A stretch of 64,000 nucleotides of DNA from CAYSPG01 sp964432885 (GTDB lineage: Bacteria > Bacteroidota > Bacteroidia > AKYH767-A > OLB10), in NCBI GenBank assembly GCA_964432885.1, contig CAYSPG010000020.1:1-64000 (forward strand). Reading direction: 5' to 3'. Positions 25,934 through 36,345 of this stretch are shown piece after piece. The notes beneath the pieces are model-generated. The model saw only the letters and a list, made by a program, of their open reading frames with translations. It ran no database searches and was not told the origin of the DNA. Made by a program: the position numbers and the translations under genes. How positions within the stretch are numbered: the first letter of the stretch is position 1; each line of letters starts with the position of its first letter.

Positions 25934-26407
25934 CTACCTTGAAATTTTAAGCACCTCTAACTTTAAAACACCACTTGGCACTTGTACTTCGGCAATCTCG
26001 CCCACCTTTTTTCCAAGCAGTCCTTTGCCAATTGGCGATGTAACCGAAATTTTTCCAGCTTTTAAATCGGCTTCGTTTTCGGCAACAAGCACATAGTTAA
26101 GTTCGGTTTTATTGCCAAGGTTTTTAATTTTTACTTTCGATAAAATTGAAACTTTGGAGACATCAATTTTAGATTCATCAACCAAACGCGCATTGCTAAG
26201 CAACTCTTCCATTTTCGAAATCTTAAGTTCAAGTAATCCTTGTGCATCTTTGGCTGCATCGTATTCGGCATTTTCAGACAGGTCGCCTTTATCGCGGGCC
26301 TCAGCAATTTGTTTTGATATGGCAGGACGTTGAACATTTTTAAGATTTGCCAGTTCATCCTGCAGTTTTTTTAATCCTTCTTCGGTTAAATAAGTAATGT
26401 TTGACAT
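25934..26407 (-). CDS. greA: Transcription elongation factor GreA
   Basis: GreA (157 residues) binds the RNA polymerase secondary channel and stimulates cleavage of backtracked transcripts. The N-terminal coiled coil carries YLTEEGLKKLQDELANL and the acidic tip segment ARDKGDLSENAEYDAAKD that coordinates the catalytic Mg ion. The C-terminal FKBP-like domain has ITSPIGKGLLGKKVGE-like sequence (VTSPIGKGLLGKKVGE). Length is standard. It heads a two-gene unit with the HIT gene. Confidence 0.97.
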   Translation of the reverse strand: MSNITYLTEEGLKKLQDELANLKNVQRPAISKQIAEARDKGDLSENAEYDAAKDAQGLLELKISKMEELLSNARLVDESKIDVSKVSILSKVKIKNLGNKTELNYVLVAENEADLKAGKISVTSPIGKGLLGKKVGEIAEVQVPSGVLKLEVLKISR

Positions 26408-26431
26408 TGGTAAGGGTATTAAAATAAAAAT

Positions 26432-26463
26432 GAAAGAAGGTCATCTTACGATGACCCTCTTCC
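26432..26463 (-). terminator. Intrinsic terminator of the TonB receptor operon
   Basis: Read on the minus strand, GGTCATC-GTAA-GATGACC forms a 7-bp core stem, extended by GAAGAG/TTCTTTC pairing with wobbles, and followed by CATTTTTATTTT. It lies between the end of the PorV-like gene and the greA start. Confidence 0.8.
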
Positions 26464-26488
26464 ACAATATTAAATTCTTAAATTAAAA

Positions 26489-27547
26489 TCAGAGTTTAAA
26501 TACCAAACCGAAACTGTGTGTTCCGTCAAATGGATTGGTATCGCGGTATGAATAATCCAAATCAAGCATCTTACCTGATTTGCCAATAGGAACAGAAACG
26601 GTTAATCCGGCTCCAAGTCCTGTGTAGGCATTGGTAGTCATATCGCTTTTTGAACCATCTTTTTCAAAGCTATAAGCTACTCGAAGATTAAACAACTTTT
26701 TAAATCCGTATTCTAATCCTACATTGGTTTGGTCTTTTGTAAATGAATTAGCAAAAAAAGTTGCAGCAAGTGTTAGCTTATGCATTTCGCCAATTTTATA
26801 ATCATACGCACCACCAATGTTTACAAGCGATGGCAACTCAAATTTATCAGCCTTTTGACTAACTGTGAGTGTGGTACCGTAAGGAGTTGTTCCTTTAAAC
26901 GATAAACCATCACCACTATAACGCATTGGAGCACCTACATTTTTAAGAGCAATTCCAAAACGTAAATTATCACGCTCTTTATTAAAGCCAGTTACGTATT
27001 GTATTCCTGCATCAAAAGCAAAACCCTGAGCTCGCACATCGCCCACGCTTTCTGAAATAATACGCACGGCCAATCCTCCATATATGCTGTTTGAAAATGC
27101 CTTGGCATACGAAACTGCAATGTTCAAGAACTGTGGTTTATAAGTCCCTAATCCGCCTTCAGGTTGTTCGGCAGTGGTTACTGGAATATCGCCAAAATCC
27201 ATTGACATAATTCCAAGTGTAAGAGCACCTGCTTCACCTACATGCTGCGAAAGACCAAATGCATTGATGTTTACATCAGATCCCTTTAACCATGTGGTGT
27301 GTGTAAAACCTACTTCGGTTTTTTTGGTAAATGCAGTTCCGGCTACATTTAAAAACTGAGCATCAAGCCCACGCACAGTGGCTGTGTTTGCATTCATCCA
27401 GCCTGCACTGCGTGCCCATGGGTTAATTAATAATTCGGTTGCACCGGCTTGTCCAGCACGGTTATCATTACCTCCAACGGCAATGCCGGTAACAAGTACC
27501 GACATTGCAACTGAAGCCTTTATTTTTGATTTAATTGTCCTTCTCAT
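26489..27547 (-). CDS. PorV/PorQ-family (DUF3308-like) outer membrane protein
   Basis: A 352-residue predicted beta-barrel. The signal peptide (about 1-25) is followed by NRAGQAGATELLINPWARSAG, which corresponds to the AGQAGxxxLxIxxGARxxGM signature of PorV/PorQ-type proteins, and amphipathic strands run to a C-terminal FGLVFKL. PorV is the T9SS outer membrane shuttle that delivers substrates to the sortase PorU; paralogues often sit next to particular secreted proteins. Here it is the last gene of an operon with a TonB receptor and a 1399-residue secreted protein, 33 bp after the latter. It may serve that partner specifically; this is inference. Confidence 0.82.
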   Translation of the reverse strand: MRRTIKSKIKASVAMSVLVTGIAVGGNDNRAGQAGATELLINPWARSAGWMNANTATVRGLDAQFLNVAGTAFTKKTEVGFTHTTWLKGSDVNINAFGLSQHVGEAGALTLGIMSMDFGDIPVTTAEQPEGGLGTYKPQFLNIAVSYAKAFSNSIYGGLAVRIISESVGDVRAQGFAFDAGIQYVTGFNKERDNLRFGIALKNVGAPMRYSGDGLSFKGTTPYGTTLTVSQKADKFELPSLVNIGGAYDYKIGEMHKLTLAATFFANSFTKDQTNVGLEYGFKKLFNLRVAYSFEKDGSKSDMTTNAYTGLGAGLTVSVPIGKSGKMLDLDYSYRDTNPFDGTHSFGLVFKL

Positions 27548-27580
27548 AAAGTATGTTTAGTTTTTTTGTTAGAGGTAATA

Positions 27581-30500
27581 TTAATAACTGTCTAAGTCTA
27601 TCGGACGCAATACGCCAAACCATTTGAGTGTACGCTCACCCAAACCTGGAGCTTCGATGTGGATAAGATAAACACCACTTGCAATTGGCACACCGGCATC
27701 ATTATTTAAATCCCAATCAAGTGAGGTGTCATAGTTTCCGCTACCTGACTCAGTGCCCTGACTATTGCCAATAACAGCACCGTCTGATTGGTCAGGAGCA
27801 ACATCGCGGCTGTAACTGCGAATCAATGTTCCGTTCATTGTGTAAATACTCACCTTGCACTTACTTGGCAAGTTGGTAATTTTTACCCAACTGTCGTTTT
27901 GTTTTGTTTCGTAAGATGAGTAAGCATAATATGGGTTTGGAACCACATTTATCATTGACAATGCGTCTTTGGCTACTGAAGACACGTTTGTTTCGGGTAC
28001 TATTCCATCTGTACTAAACTCATACATGGGGTTGGCTCCGTTTTTAGTTTCTACAACCAAACCGGTACCCGTAAAGTTAGTAGGTAGGCCTGATAGCACA
28101 GTAAATGTAGTTCCGGCATTAAAGTTAACCCCGTTGTATGTTGCTGTGCCACTTGTTACATAATAGGTTGTTCCTTCGTTTAGGATTGCAGTGTTATCAA
28201 ACGGTGTACTAAAGTTGGTATTATATGTTTTATACTTACGTGCAACACGCAAGCGAACAAGTGCATCATCTTCAAGCAACGAATGGTTTGTTGATACAAG
28301 TGGTATGCTTGTCCACATCGCATGTATCCATGCATTACGAATGGAGTTTGCAGAACCTTGTTTTAAGAGACTATAGAATTTTGTTCCATCATCATATTTT
28401 GGAATATCGTTAACTCCATCAGCATTATGGCCAATTACATAAACAAAATGCATACCTCCCCAAATTGGAATTCCTGCGTCATCATACATTGCTGATGTAG
28501 GATTCCAAACCATGTCAGTTCCGTTATTATTTCCAAGTTGTGAGTTTTCGCCATAAACTAAGTTTAACCGTTCACCTGTTTCTAGGTTTACAGCATAGCC
28601 AGGAAACCAGCCCATACCTGAATCGGAAACTAAACCAGCTTCGTCAACATTATAACCCGGATAACCATACTTTACGCCCTGCTTGTCAACAGATTTTTCT
28701 CTGCGTAGTGTAAAACGAGGTGCAGCTCCATAATTTGATGAGGCGGGATAGCCTGTTTCAACTACAGGACAGCGTGACCACTTAGATTTATCAGAGGTAA
28801 TTACAATATCTACGCTTGATAATGCTGTTTTATAGTTTCCGTAAACTGATAATCCTTGCAAAGGTTCACCTTGTACATTGATGTTATATTTTACGTGGTA
28901 TTTAAAATCTGACTTTCCGCAAAGTTTAAAGGGAGCCCATGTTCCACCAATAACCTTTTCATATACCTGATCATCATCCAATCCTGCATACAAATCACCG
29001 GCAGCAGCATCAGATCCATCACCACTACGTATCCAGTTTTGGTAATCTGAGGTATCACCTTCAGTATCGGGTACACCGGTTAACCACTCTTTGCCATTGG
29101 CAAATGTTAGTGTTCCATCAAGAAAGGCGTTGTTATCTGCACCGGGCTGGCCTGCTTCCACAAGCACACTGTTAATATCAGCAGTCAAACCAAGCTCGTA
29201 GCTGTTATCAATTTCTAATTTTCCGGTGCTTGAATTTACCTTGTATGTTTCGGTAACCAATACCTGTTCGTTAAACTCGCCAAGCGTAAAGTCAGAGGTG
29301 TCAATGGCACCTTCATCTTCTTTTAATCTCCATCTGTCGCTTTCGCTAACACCGTCAAACCAAGTTGTAAAATGTCCGTGCTCAATAATAGTGGGGTCGT
29401 ACACTTTAATATTAAGTGGTCCGGCAGCGGCCTCGTATACAGGATTAGCAACTGTATAGTTAGGTCCTGTTAAGGCTTCTTCTCTTGATGAAGCTTTCAT
29501 ATCCAAAATAACTCCACCGTTACCTTGTCCTTCAATTCTCTTAATTTCAACCCCACCACCAACTTCAACATTCAAAACCTGTCCTCCGTTCTCAACCGAT
29601 GGGTTATGGGGAATACCGGTATATGTTTTTATATTGTTACGACCGGCCAAAAAAGGTTTTTGCTGTGTGGTATTATTGCTTGGTGGAAATACTGGCTCAA
29701 AAGGCAAATAATTATTGTAAGCATAACTAATTACCGTAAAATAATACGCCTTGTGATTTATTAACTCTTTATCGGCAGTAGCAAAAGCATCTTCGGTTAT
29801 TACAAATGTGTGTTTTAGTCCCTGATTTGCTTCACCACGTTCAGCAGTATTAAAAGTTTCTTGTGTAGGTACGTATCCACCAACGTTTTCATTATAAGCC
29901 CAATTAACAATTCTGTCAATATTATCTTTTCTGTCAATCTGATAAATCAATCGGGCTAAATCAGGATTATCCAAATCGCCTGTAGTAACAGCATTGTTTT
30001 TAAATTGGTAAATTTGGTATCCCTGAAAATAATAACGGTGTTTGTTGGTATCCGGCTCAATGTTATACGAAATTGCCGGATCAATATCATCATAGAGTTC
30101 AACTTTATCGGTACCTGCATTTTGAAGTGATAAAACAAGTTTTCTGTCTAACTCGCGTATCGCAACATCTGGTGCATCAGGTCCATCCAATGTTTTAAAA
30201 CAGTTATTAAATAATGCTTGTGCTTTTTCATCAGCTACTTTTAAAAGAGCTACAGAAGCCTCAGGTCCACCTGAAGTTGCACGAGCCCATAAAGCACCGG
30301 TTGTAATAAAGTTTACAGCACCGGCTTTTAAGGTAAACTCACCGGCAGATTGTAAAAATCGTCTGTCTGAGGCAACATTTCCTGCTGTAACTTCTGTCCA
30401 ATTAACAGGAAATGATGGGTCAGTTGTACCTGGGAAGAGATAGTCACATACAGGAAACCCTGAACTTCTACCTAACAAGCCATCTCTTGTAAATCTATCT

Positions 30501-31780
30501 CCATTTTTCCACGAACCAGTTAAATATTGGTAATAATCATCTGTCACCTCTGGATTACCATAATCTGTAAAATCATTTTCATAATAAACGAACTTCGACA
30601 TAATAATTTGCTCTCCAGGCTCATCAATAGTTCCGTCTTTATCATTATCAATTCCATCACCTTCAGGTAAATCATCAATAACACCGTCTCCATCGTTATC
30701 AATTCCATCACCAACAATGTCATAATCAGCAAGAGGGCCTTGAAAAAAGTCAATTCCAAGAGCAGGTGGGTCAAAACCATAACCAGCTGCGGTTCCTGAA
30801 CCGTCATCAGCATCACCGTTATATACAAATCCCAAACCCAAACCAACATCACAACCCACATAGTCGTCATTATAATCACCTAAATCCGGATCGGCCCATT
30901 GTCCAAAATAAGTACTGTCAAAAGAGAATGAACTACGGTTAATGATTTGATACTTATAAAAAGTCATGTTGTTAATTTCATCATTGGTTTTAAAGGCAAA
31001 TGCCTGTGCACGAATTTCAAGTCCGATTGGCTGACTGCCGGTTTCGGTTTTTGGTCCACCCACATCATTAAATACCCACCACAGAGTTTTGTCACCGTAA
31101 ATATATCCATCACAAATCGAAAGACCAGGATTGTTTGGATCAGGGGGAAAATCGCCTGTTAAATTATAACGTGGATAGTCGCCACTTCCATATTCATACA
31201 CGCCATTAGCGTTAACATCTTCAAATGGTGCTAAAAATTGCAATTCACCATTGGCAACATCACCATTACCCGGCCATTCGCGAATATCCTTTGTTGAAAC
31301 ACCTTCATTCACAAATGCAATCACCTCATCCTTGGTAACTCTCCAGTGCCTATCGAACTTTTGACAGCGAGCAGCATCAACTGTTGGAAAACTGCTTGAA
31401 GTGCTTAATGGTCCGGCATAAAAATCATTACCCCCGCTTTGGCGGTAAGTTTGAGCAGCAACTTTTAGGTTTCCGTTAGCATCGTACCCACCAACCCAAA
31501 CCGAGCCGGCAAATAATGAATGTTTGCCAGTACCCTTAGGTATTTCGTACTGTGCTGCACCTACTAAATCCCACCACATATCACCACCGGTAAATATGCG
31601 GGTTCGGATGTTATTAAAATCTAAATCGGTTTGTGCGGCTGTTTTATTACAGTCGGCAGCAACCTTATTAGGGTTAAATTTGGGTGTTGGGCGGTTGCCA
31701 ACGTTTTCACGCGCGTTTGCAATTTGTGTTGAACACATCAGCAATATGCCGAGCGATAAGTAATTGAGTTTTTTATTCAT
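27581..31780 (-). CDS. Large secreted protein with T9SS/FlgD-like C-terminal domain
   Basis: A 1399-residue exported protein with signal peptide at about 1-23 (LSLGILLMCSTQIANA). Most of the length has no domain I recognise. Near residues 355-390 there are calcium-binding Asp-rich repeats (DGIDNDGDGVIDD, DGIDNDKDGTIDE) like thrombospondin type 3 repeats. The C-terminus from about 1270 (MINVVPNPYYAYSSYE, KVSIYTMNGTLIRSY, DWDLNNDAGVPIASGVYLI) resembles the FlgD-Ig/T9SS sorting family but ends in an atypical FGVLRPIDLDSY tail. It sits between a TonB receptor (20 bp upstream) and a PorV-like protein (33 bp downstream), so it is likely surface-exposed and works with them. Confidence 0.85.
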   Translation of the reverse strand: MNKKLNYLSLGILLMCSTQIANARENVGNRPTPKFNPNKVAADCNKTAAQTDLDFNNIRTRIFTGGDMWWDLVGAAQYEIPKGTGKHSLFAGSVWVGGYDANGNLKVAAQTYRQSGGNDFYAGPLSTSSSFPTVDAARCQKFDRHWRVTKDEVIAFVNEGVSTKDIREWPGNGDVANGELQFLAPFEDVNANGVYEYGSGDYPRYNLTGDFPPDPNNPGLSICDGYIYGDKTLWWVFNDVGGPKTETGSQPIGLEIRAQAFAFKTNDEINNMTFYKYQIINRSSFSFDSTYFGQWADPDLGDYNDDYVGCDVGLGLGFVYNGDADDGSGTAAGYGFDPPALGIDFFQGPLADYDIVGDGIDNDGDGVIDDLPEGDGIDNDKDGTIDEPGEQIIMSKFVYYENDFTDYGNPEVTDDYYQYLTGSWKNGDRFTRDGLLGRSSGFPVCDYLFPGTTDPSFPVNWTEVTAGNVASDRRFLQSAGEFTLKAGAVNFITTGALWARATSGGPEASVALLKVADEKAQALFNNCFKTLDGPDAPDVAIRELDRKLVLSLQNAGTDKVELYDDIDPAISYNIEPDTNKHRYYFQGYQIYQFKNNAVTTGDLDNPDLARLIYQIDRKDNIDRIVNWAYNENVGGYVPTQETFNTAERGEANQGLKHTFVITEDAFATADKELINHKAYYFTVISYAYNNYLPFEPVFPPSNNTTQQKPFLAGRNNIKTYTGIPHNPSVENGGQVLNVEVGGGVEIKRIEGQGNGGVILDMKASSREEALTGPNYTVANPVYEAAAGPLNIKVYDPTIIEHGHFTTWFDGVSESDRWRLKEDEGAIDTSDFTLGEFNEQVLVTETYKVNSSTGKLEIDNSYELGLTADINSVLVEAGQPGADNNAFLDGTLTFANGKEWLTGVPDTEGDTSDYQNWIRSGDGSDAAAGDLYAGLDDDQVYEKVIGGTWAPFKLCGKSDFKYHVKYNINVQGEPLQGLSVYGNYKTALSSVDIVITSDKSKWSRCPVVETGYPASSNYGAAPRFTLRREKSVDKQGVKYGYPGYNVDEAGLVSDSGMGWFPGYAVNLETGERLNLVYGENSQLGNNNGTDMVWNPTSAMYDDAGIPIWGGMHFVYVIGHNADGVNDIPKYDDGTKFYSLLKQGSANSIRNAWIHAMWTSIPLVSTNHSLLEDDALVRLRVARKYKTYNTNFSTPFDNTAILNEGTTYYVTSGTATYNGVNFNAGTTFTVLSGLPTNFTGTGLVVETKNGANPMYEFSTDGIVPETNVSSVAKDALSMINVVPNPYYAYSSYETKQNDSWVKITNLPSKCKVSIYTMNGTLIRSYSRDVAPDQSDGAVIGNSQGTESGSGNYDTSLDWDLNNDAGVPIASGVYLIHIEAPGLGERTLKWFGVLRPIDLDSY

Positions 31781-31800
31781 TGTATTACTTGTTTTTTAAA

Positions 31801-34800
31801 TTAAAAAGTAAATCCTATTCCAAGTCTCATCCTTCTTGGAATACTGTAATTATTAGGGTTGTTAACTTTAATACGATACAAATCTGAAAATGCATCAGCA
31901 TCGTACTGTGTACTTACATACGATTGACCCAATGCTGAATCCAAATATCCATCATCATCGGCATTACCGGTATAACGGTAAACCGAAATAATGTTTTTAG
32001 CATTTAACAAATTTTGCACTTGCAGATAAACGTTCAAATAGTACTTCTTCATTTTGTTTTCGCCCTTTCCAATATTAATAGCAAAATCTTTATCCACTTT
32101 TACGTCAACACGATAATTCCATGGCAAGCGCGCAGCATTTATTCCTCCTTTAATTTTAGAAGAGCCCTGAGTTTGAACTCCGATTTCATTACCCTCAGCA
32201 GTTACTGAATATTGACGTGAATAAGGTGTTCCTGACCCTGCCCTAAATTGAATGTTAGCTCCGGTGTTGGCAAAAATTTGTTTATTGAATAACACTGGAC
32301 CATTGTAATCCTTGCCTTCGCCATAGCGGTAGTCAAATGACATTGCGAAACTATGACGTTGATCAAAGTCAAGCGGTATAAGTACGCGAAGGTTTGGTTG
32401 GTTACTGTTTACCAAATCAACTGCAGAGCGGTCGCCCGATCCGGTCCCATCAGCAAACTGTAATGTATAATTAAGACCTACGCGAATATTTCCTGTTCTG
32501 CGTAAATCATAACCAAGCGTCAATCCTTTTACTGTTCCAAAATCCACGTTTCCATAAGTAGTATATGTCTTTGGATCAGCATATACAATTTGCTGAAATT
32601 GTATCATATCCTTTAATTCACGATAAAAGGCAGAAATTGTAAATACTGAACTACGACTTAAAATCTGGCGGAAACCAATTTCATAGTTTGTAGTTCTTTC
32701 AGGCTTTAAATCAGGGTTATTATAAGTAGGAGCCTGTGTTTCGAAGAATAAATATTGAATGGGGTTGTTTCTTGACCTGTCAGGCGGACGTTGAGTCAGG
32801 ATAGAGTAGTTTGCAAAAAACTCTGCCTGATCGGTAATTGAAAACTGAAACGCTACACGTGGCATAAAGGTAAGTTGTGGTGTATAATCTTCAAAACTGT
32901 TTGATGCTTTAAAGGTTCCTTCTTTATCGTCAATCCTTTCATCAGGACGTACGCGGTAAGGAGCCAAAATTCCCGTAGCAGTTGCTTCTTGTAATATGTT
33001 TGGGTCTAACACTTCGTTTCCGTCTTTATCAAACCACCTGTCGCCACTGCGGTATCCCACTATCTGGTCAACGGATGGATTTGCTTTATCTTCAACATAG
33101 ACTACAAAATCGTCTCCAACGTTGCCTGGAGCTGAAAAATTTCCGAATTCAGCCTCCAATTCACCAACAGTTCGGGCCTGGTAAAGCAAATATTTATCTT
33201 TTAAAACCTTTTGATTAGCGTCATATCTATCAACACGCAAGCCTATATTAAATATAAGATCGTTGATCGCAAACTGGTCTTGAATATATCCGGCCATATA
33301 TATAGGCTGAAAGGCAGGAACTTCACGAAGGAAATTGCCATTTGCATCTTTTTTAGAAAAGAAGTCATCAAAGCTTGCATTAGAATTAGATTTTTTACCC
33401 ACATGGTCAAAACCAAAATAATTGTAGGTACCCAATCCACTGTTTCCTGTAAATAATTCATCAGGAGTAAATAAGTCAAGTGAGAAATTAGATGGGTCAT
33501 AAGAGAATACATCAACATACTCATTTAACCCAAGACCTAATCTGTTTCTAACATTTTCATAGAAGCCAACAGTGCCATCAGAGGTATAAGATGAATTGTG
33601 AAACAAGGTATCGCCACTTGAATAGCTATAAGCGGCAGCAGTATCGGCCTCGTTAAGTGTAGTAGGTGTGTTAGCAAGATTATACATAACGTTCCATAAG
33701 CCAATTCCTCCAATTGCAAACTGGCGATCGGTACGTTTTTCAAACTCAAAACCTATAGATATTGCGTGGTTTTTAATATCGGCCGATCCGGTTACTGAAG
33801 CACGAAACTGATCTTGTATTCGTTCATCATAAAGATTAAACACCAAACCTGTATTGCGCCACATTGAATATACGGTACTTGGGGCACCGCCATTTAATAT
33901 TCCACCATTATTAAGAATTTGAAATATATTGGAATAATTTCCGCTGATATTTGAAAAATTTGAAACCCCGGTTTCGTTAAAAGTAGTTGCATCTGAGGCA
34001 TAATTGGGGTTTGCAAAAGAAAGTGATGTGCTTGTGTAAGCCTCAACATCAGGATTAACACCTGTTGGAGTAAAAACCACCAATGTATCTTGGTAACCAG
34101 TAAATTCCCATGCGTTTGGAACACCTGTTATCGTATCAACTCCCGTTATTGCATATACAGGCCTTCTATATGACTTAAATTTACCATTGTAACCATAACT
34201 AAAATGGTCGTCTTTATGCATGTCATCCTGATCAACAAAATTGCGGTGCAGGTAATCAAACTGTAAAGAGTAATATGCGTTTTTAATAAGCGATTTATTT
34301 TCTTCGCCCGATGCTGAACCAAAGCGCTGAGTAAATCGAATATACGCACGGTAATTATTATCTAAAATCTGATCGTTGTGGTCATAGTTAAACAATGAAC
34401 GCTCCCATATATACTCACGCTTGTCTATCATATCCATTGAACCACCAATTTGAACATTAAAGTTCTTAACGGGTTGATAATCCAACTTGAGGTTAGCTTT
34501 AAATCCTTGCGCTTCAACGTTTTGTTTTGATTTAATTTTTTCAAGATCAGAACTTCTGATAAGTTCAGTACGGTTAATTACTCCATTGCCATTGGGATTT
34601 TGAATATAAGGCGTTTTTTTAATGTCGTTTAATACATCATCTTTTACCTTATAAATTTTAACCGCAGAAGGGTCGCGGTCTTTTTCAGACAGAAATTCTC
34701 CAGAAAGGGCAAAACCTAATACAGGAGTTTTGTTTCCGTCTTTATCTTTTTTATTAAGTATAGGTCCACGCAAGTTTAGTCCTGCCAAATTATACCCATA

Positions 34801-35535
34801 TTTATCAAAAAGTTCAGAGGTTACTAATTCTATGCCACCTGTAAAATCTTTTGAAGGGCCTTTGGTGGTAATGGTAATAATACCCCCTGTGGCATCACCA
34901 TACTGTGCCGGCACACCACCAGTAACCACAGTAACCTGCTCAATGGCAGATTGCGGTACCTGCTGGCTTCCGCGAACTCGAATACCGTCTATGTAAAAGT
35001 CGGTTGCGTTATCGCGTGATCCGCGTACGTTAAGGTCATCACCTTCATCGCGTTGGTACACACCGGCAGCGGTTGCAGCAACTGATTTTACATCACGTGT
35101 TGGAATGGCTTTAATTTCTTCGGCAGTAATGGTTGTTTGCACTGCAGGATTTCCTTTATCAATTAAAGGAACTTTGTAGTCAACCACATCTACTTGTGTA
35201 ATGTCAACAGCGCCTTTGCCAAGTTTTACATCGGCAAAAGTTATTTTGTCAACAGACACTACTACACCTTTTATCTCTGTGGTTTGGTATCCCACAAAGG
35301 TAGCTTTAAGGTTATAGTTTCCCGGTTGAAGGGGTTTGATGGTAAAGTTACCATCAAAATCGGTTTGTGCTCCACCAGCTTGAGAGCCGTTAATTTCGGC
35401 TACGACACTTGCAAACGGAAGTGGTTCGTTTGTAGTTTTGTCAATTACTTTACCTTTTATGGCTCCGGTTTGCGCCCATGCGGCACAACCAAGCGCTAAG
35501 ACGAAGGTAAACGTCAAGTAAACGTTTTTCAGCAT
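31801..35535 (-). CDS. SusC-like TonB-dependent outer membrane receptor
   Basis: A 1244-residue TonB-dependent receptor. The signal peptide (about 1-21) is followed by a carboxypeptidase-regulatory-like domain (about 24-115, GAIKGKVIDKTTNEPLPFASV, GNYNLKATFVGYQT), then the plug (about 125-240, IPTRDVKSVAATAAGVYQ, NVRGSRDNATDFYIDG, VVTGGVPAQYGDATGG) and a large barrel ending RRMRLGIGFTF with terminal Phe. No SusD homologue is adjacent; instead a 1399-residue secreted protein and a PorV-like barrel follow. The ligand is not evident. It is the first gene of the operon, 122 bp from the next gene upstream. Confidence 0.93.
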   Translation of the reverse strand: MLKNVYLTFTFVLALGCAAWAQTGAIKGKVIDKTTNEPLPFASVVAEINGSQAGGAQTDFDGNFTIKPLQPGNYNLKATFVGYQTTEIKGVVVSVDKITFADVKLGKGAVDITQVDVVDYKVPLIDKGNPAVQTTITAEEIKAIPTRDVKSVAATAAGVYQRDEGDDLNVRGSRDNATDFYIDGIRVRGSQQVPQSAIEQVTVVTGGVPAQYGDATGGIITITTKGPSKDFTGGIELVTSELFDKYGYNLAGLNLRGPILNKKDKDGNKTPVLGFALSGEFLSEKDRDPSAVKIYKVKDDVLNDIKKTPYIQNPNGNGVINRTELIRSSDLEKIKSKQNVEAQGFKANLKLDYQPVKNFNVQIGGSMDMIDKREYIWERSLFNYDHNDQILDNNYRAYIRFTQRFGSASGEENKSLIKNAYYSLQFDYLHRNFVDQDDMHKDDHFSYGYNGKFKSYRRPVYAITGVDTITGVPNAWEFTGYQDTLVVFTPTGVNPDVEAYTSTSLSFANPNYASDATTFNETGVSNFSNISGNYSNIFQILNNGGILNGGAPSTVYSMWRNTGLVFNLYDERIQDQFRASVTGSADIKNHAISIGFEFEKRTDRQFAIGGIGLWNVMYNLANTPTTLNEADTAAAYSYSSGDTLFHNSSYTSDGTVGFYENVRNRLGLGLNEYVDVFSYDPSNFSLDLFTPDELFTGNSGLGTYNYFGFDHVGKKSNSNASFDDFFSKKDANGNFLREVPAFQPIYMAGYIQDQFAINDLIFNIGLRVDRYDANQKVLKDKYLLYQARTVGELEAEFGNFSAPGNVGDDFVVYVEDKANPSVDQIVGYRSGDRWFDKDGNEVLDPNILQEATATGILAPYRVRPDERIDDKEGTFKASNSFEDYTPQLTFMPRVAFQFSITDQAEFFANYSILTQRPPDRSRNNPIQYLFFETQAPTYNNPDLKPERTTNYEIGFRQILSRSSVFTISAFYRELKDMIQFQQIVYADPKTYTTYGNVDFGTVKGLTLGYDLRRTGNIRVGLNYTLQFADGTGSGDRSAVDLVNSNQPNLRVLIPLDFDQRHSFAMSFDYRYGEGKDYNGPVLFNKQIFANTGANIQFRAGSGTPYSRQYSVTAEGNEIGVQTQGSSKIKGGINAARLPWNYRVDVKVDKDFAINIGKGENKMKKYYLNVYLQVQNLLNAKNIISVYRYTGNADDDGYLDSALGQSYVSTQYDADAFSDLYRIKVNNPNNYSIPRRMRLGIGFTF

Positions 35536-35657
35536 AGCAACTTTGTTAAGTTAATTTTAGGTGATTTTTTAATCCGCGATAAAAGTATGAATAATAATTT
35601 TTATTTTCCAAATGCAATATTGTTTTCTGACCAATTAATGACGCAGTTTTTTTATTA

Positions 35658-36113
35658 TCAGTACTTTGTCCATGCGGGTTTGTTTATTATTTCGCCCAAA
35701 ATAACTGCGTTTTGAAATGTTTTTTTGTCAAAAAAAGTTTTTCGGCCAGCTTTTTCAATCACGGTTTCATGTTCAATGGCTTGATGTTTTATAAAAGGAG
35801 TGCCTTCTGGCTTAATTGTTTCCAGTGATTGAATGTCAAGTGAGGTAAGAGTTGCCTGAGGTTTGTTTTTCTTTAAAGGTATAAGTACAGGTTTAGGCAA
35901 TACTGGTTTTTTAATTGTGGAATCGGGTCTTTGTTTAGCAACTTCCTTTTTGATTATTGTTTTTAATTCGTCAACAGTAGGTAGCGCTGATGCCGCTGGC
36001 GGTACAGGTGTTGTGAATTTACGTTTGCGGTTTTCTTCGTTTAGCTTTTTATAATTGGTATATATAAAGTAGCCTATTGCAACCAGCACATAAAAAATTA
36101 CTTTGAATTCCAT
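35658..36113 (-). CDS. Hypothetical single-pass membrane protein
   Basis: A 151-residue protein starting at the ATG at 36113 (MEFKVIFYVLVAIGYF); an upstream in-frame TTG adds three residues. One N-terminal transmembrane helix (about 3-18) is followed by a basic region (KKLNEENRKRKF) and a Pro/Lys-rich linker (RPDSTIKKPVLPKPVLIP), then a short conserved-looking C-terminal end (KTFQNAVILGEIINKPAW). That tail pattern is common to small Bacteroidota proteins of unknown role. It lies divergently from smc. Confidence 0.75.
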   Translation of the reverse strand: MEFKVIFYVLVAIGYFIYTNYKKLNEENRKRKFTTPVPPAASALPTVDELKTIIKKEVAKQRPDSTIKKPVLPKPVLIPLKKNKPQATLTSLDIQSLETIKPEGTPFIKHQAIEHETVIEKAGRKTFFDKKTFQNAVILGEIINKPAWTKY

Positions 36114-36231
36114 AAGCACCAAAAATAGAAAAATTTATTTCCAAAATTATTTTATGCAATCGGCTATTATATATTTTGATTCAAGATTATTTTGTTATTA
36201 ATAGTTTCCAACATACGTTAATATCTTTTGA

Positions 36232-36261
36232 TTGACTCCCTATCCCATTTAAATAAATTTG
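36232..36261 (+). promoter_or_regulatory. Bacteroidota-type promoter for smc
   Basis: TTG at 36232-36234 and TAAATTTG at 36254-36261 with a 19-base spacer match the -33/-7 consensus. The leader before the ATG is about 80 bases and contains degenerate CATTCA/CAATCATT repeats (36305-36340) of a kind also seen before the relA/spoT gene. Confidence 0.65.
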
Positions 36262-36345
36262 CGTGCTTATATATAGTATAAAGCTAACCAATATTTACAA
36301 TTCAAACATTCATTCCTTCAGTCATTCAATCATTACATTTAATAT

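Noticed and set aside
30600..30720. DNA tandem repeat within the 1399-residue protein gene
   Set aside because: The repetition reflects Asp-rich Ca-binding protein repeats (DNDGDG type), not an independent DNA element.
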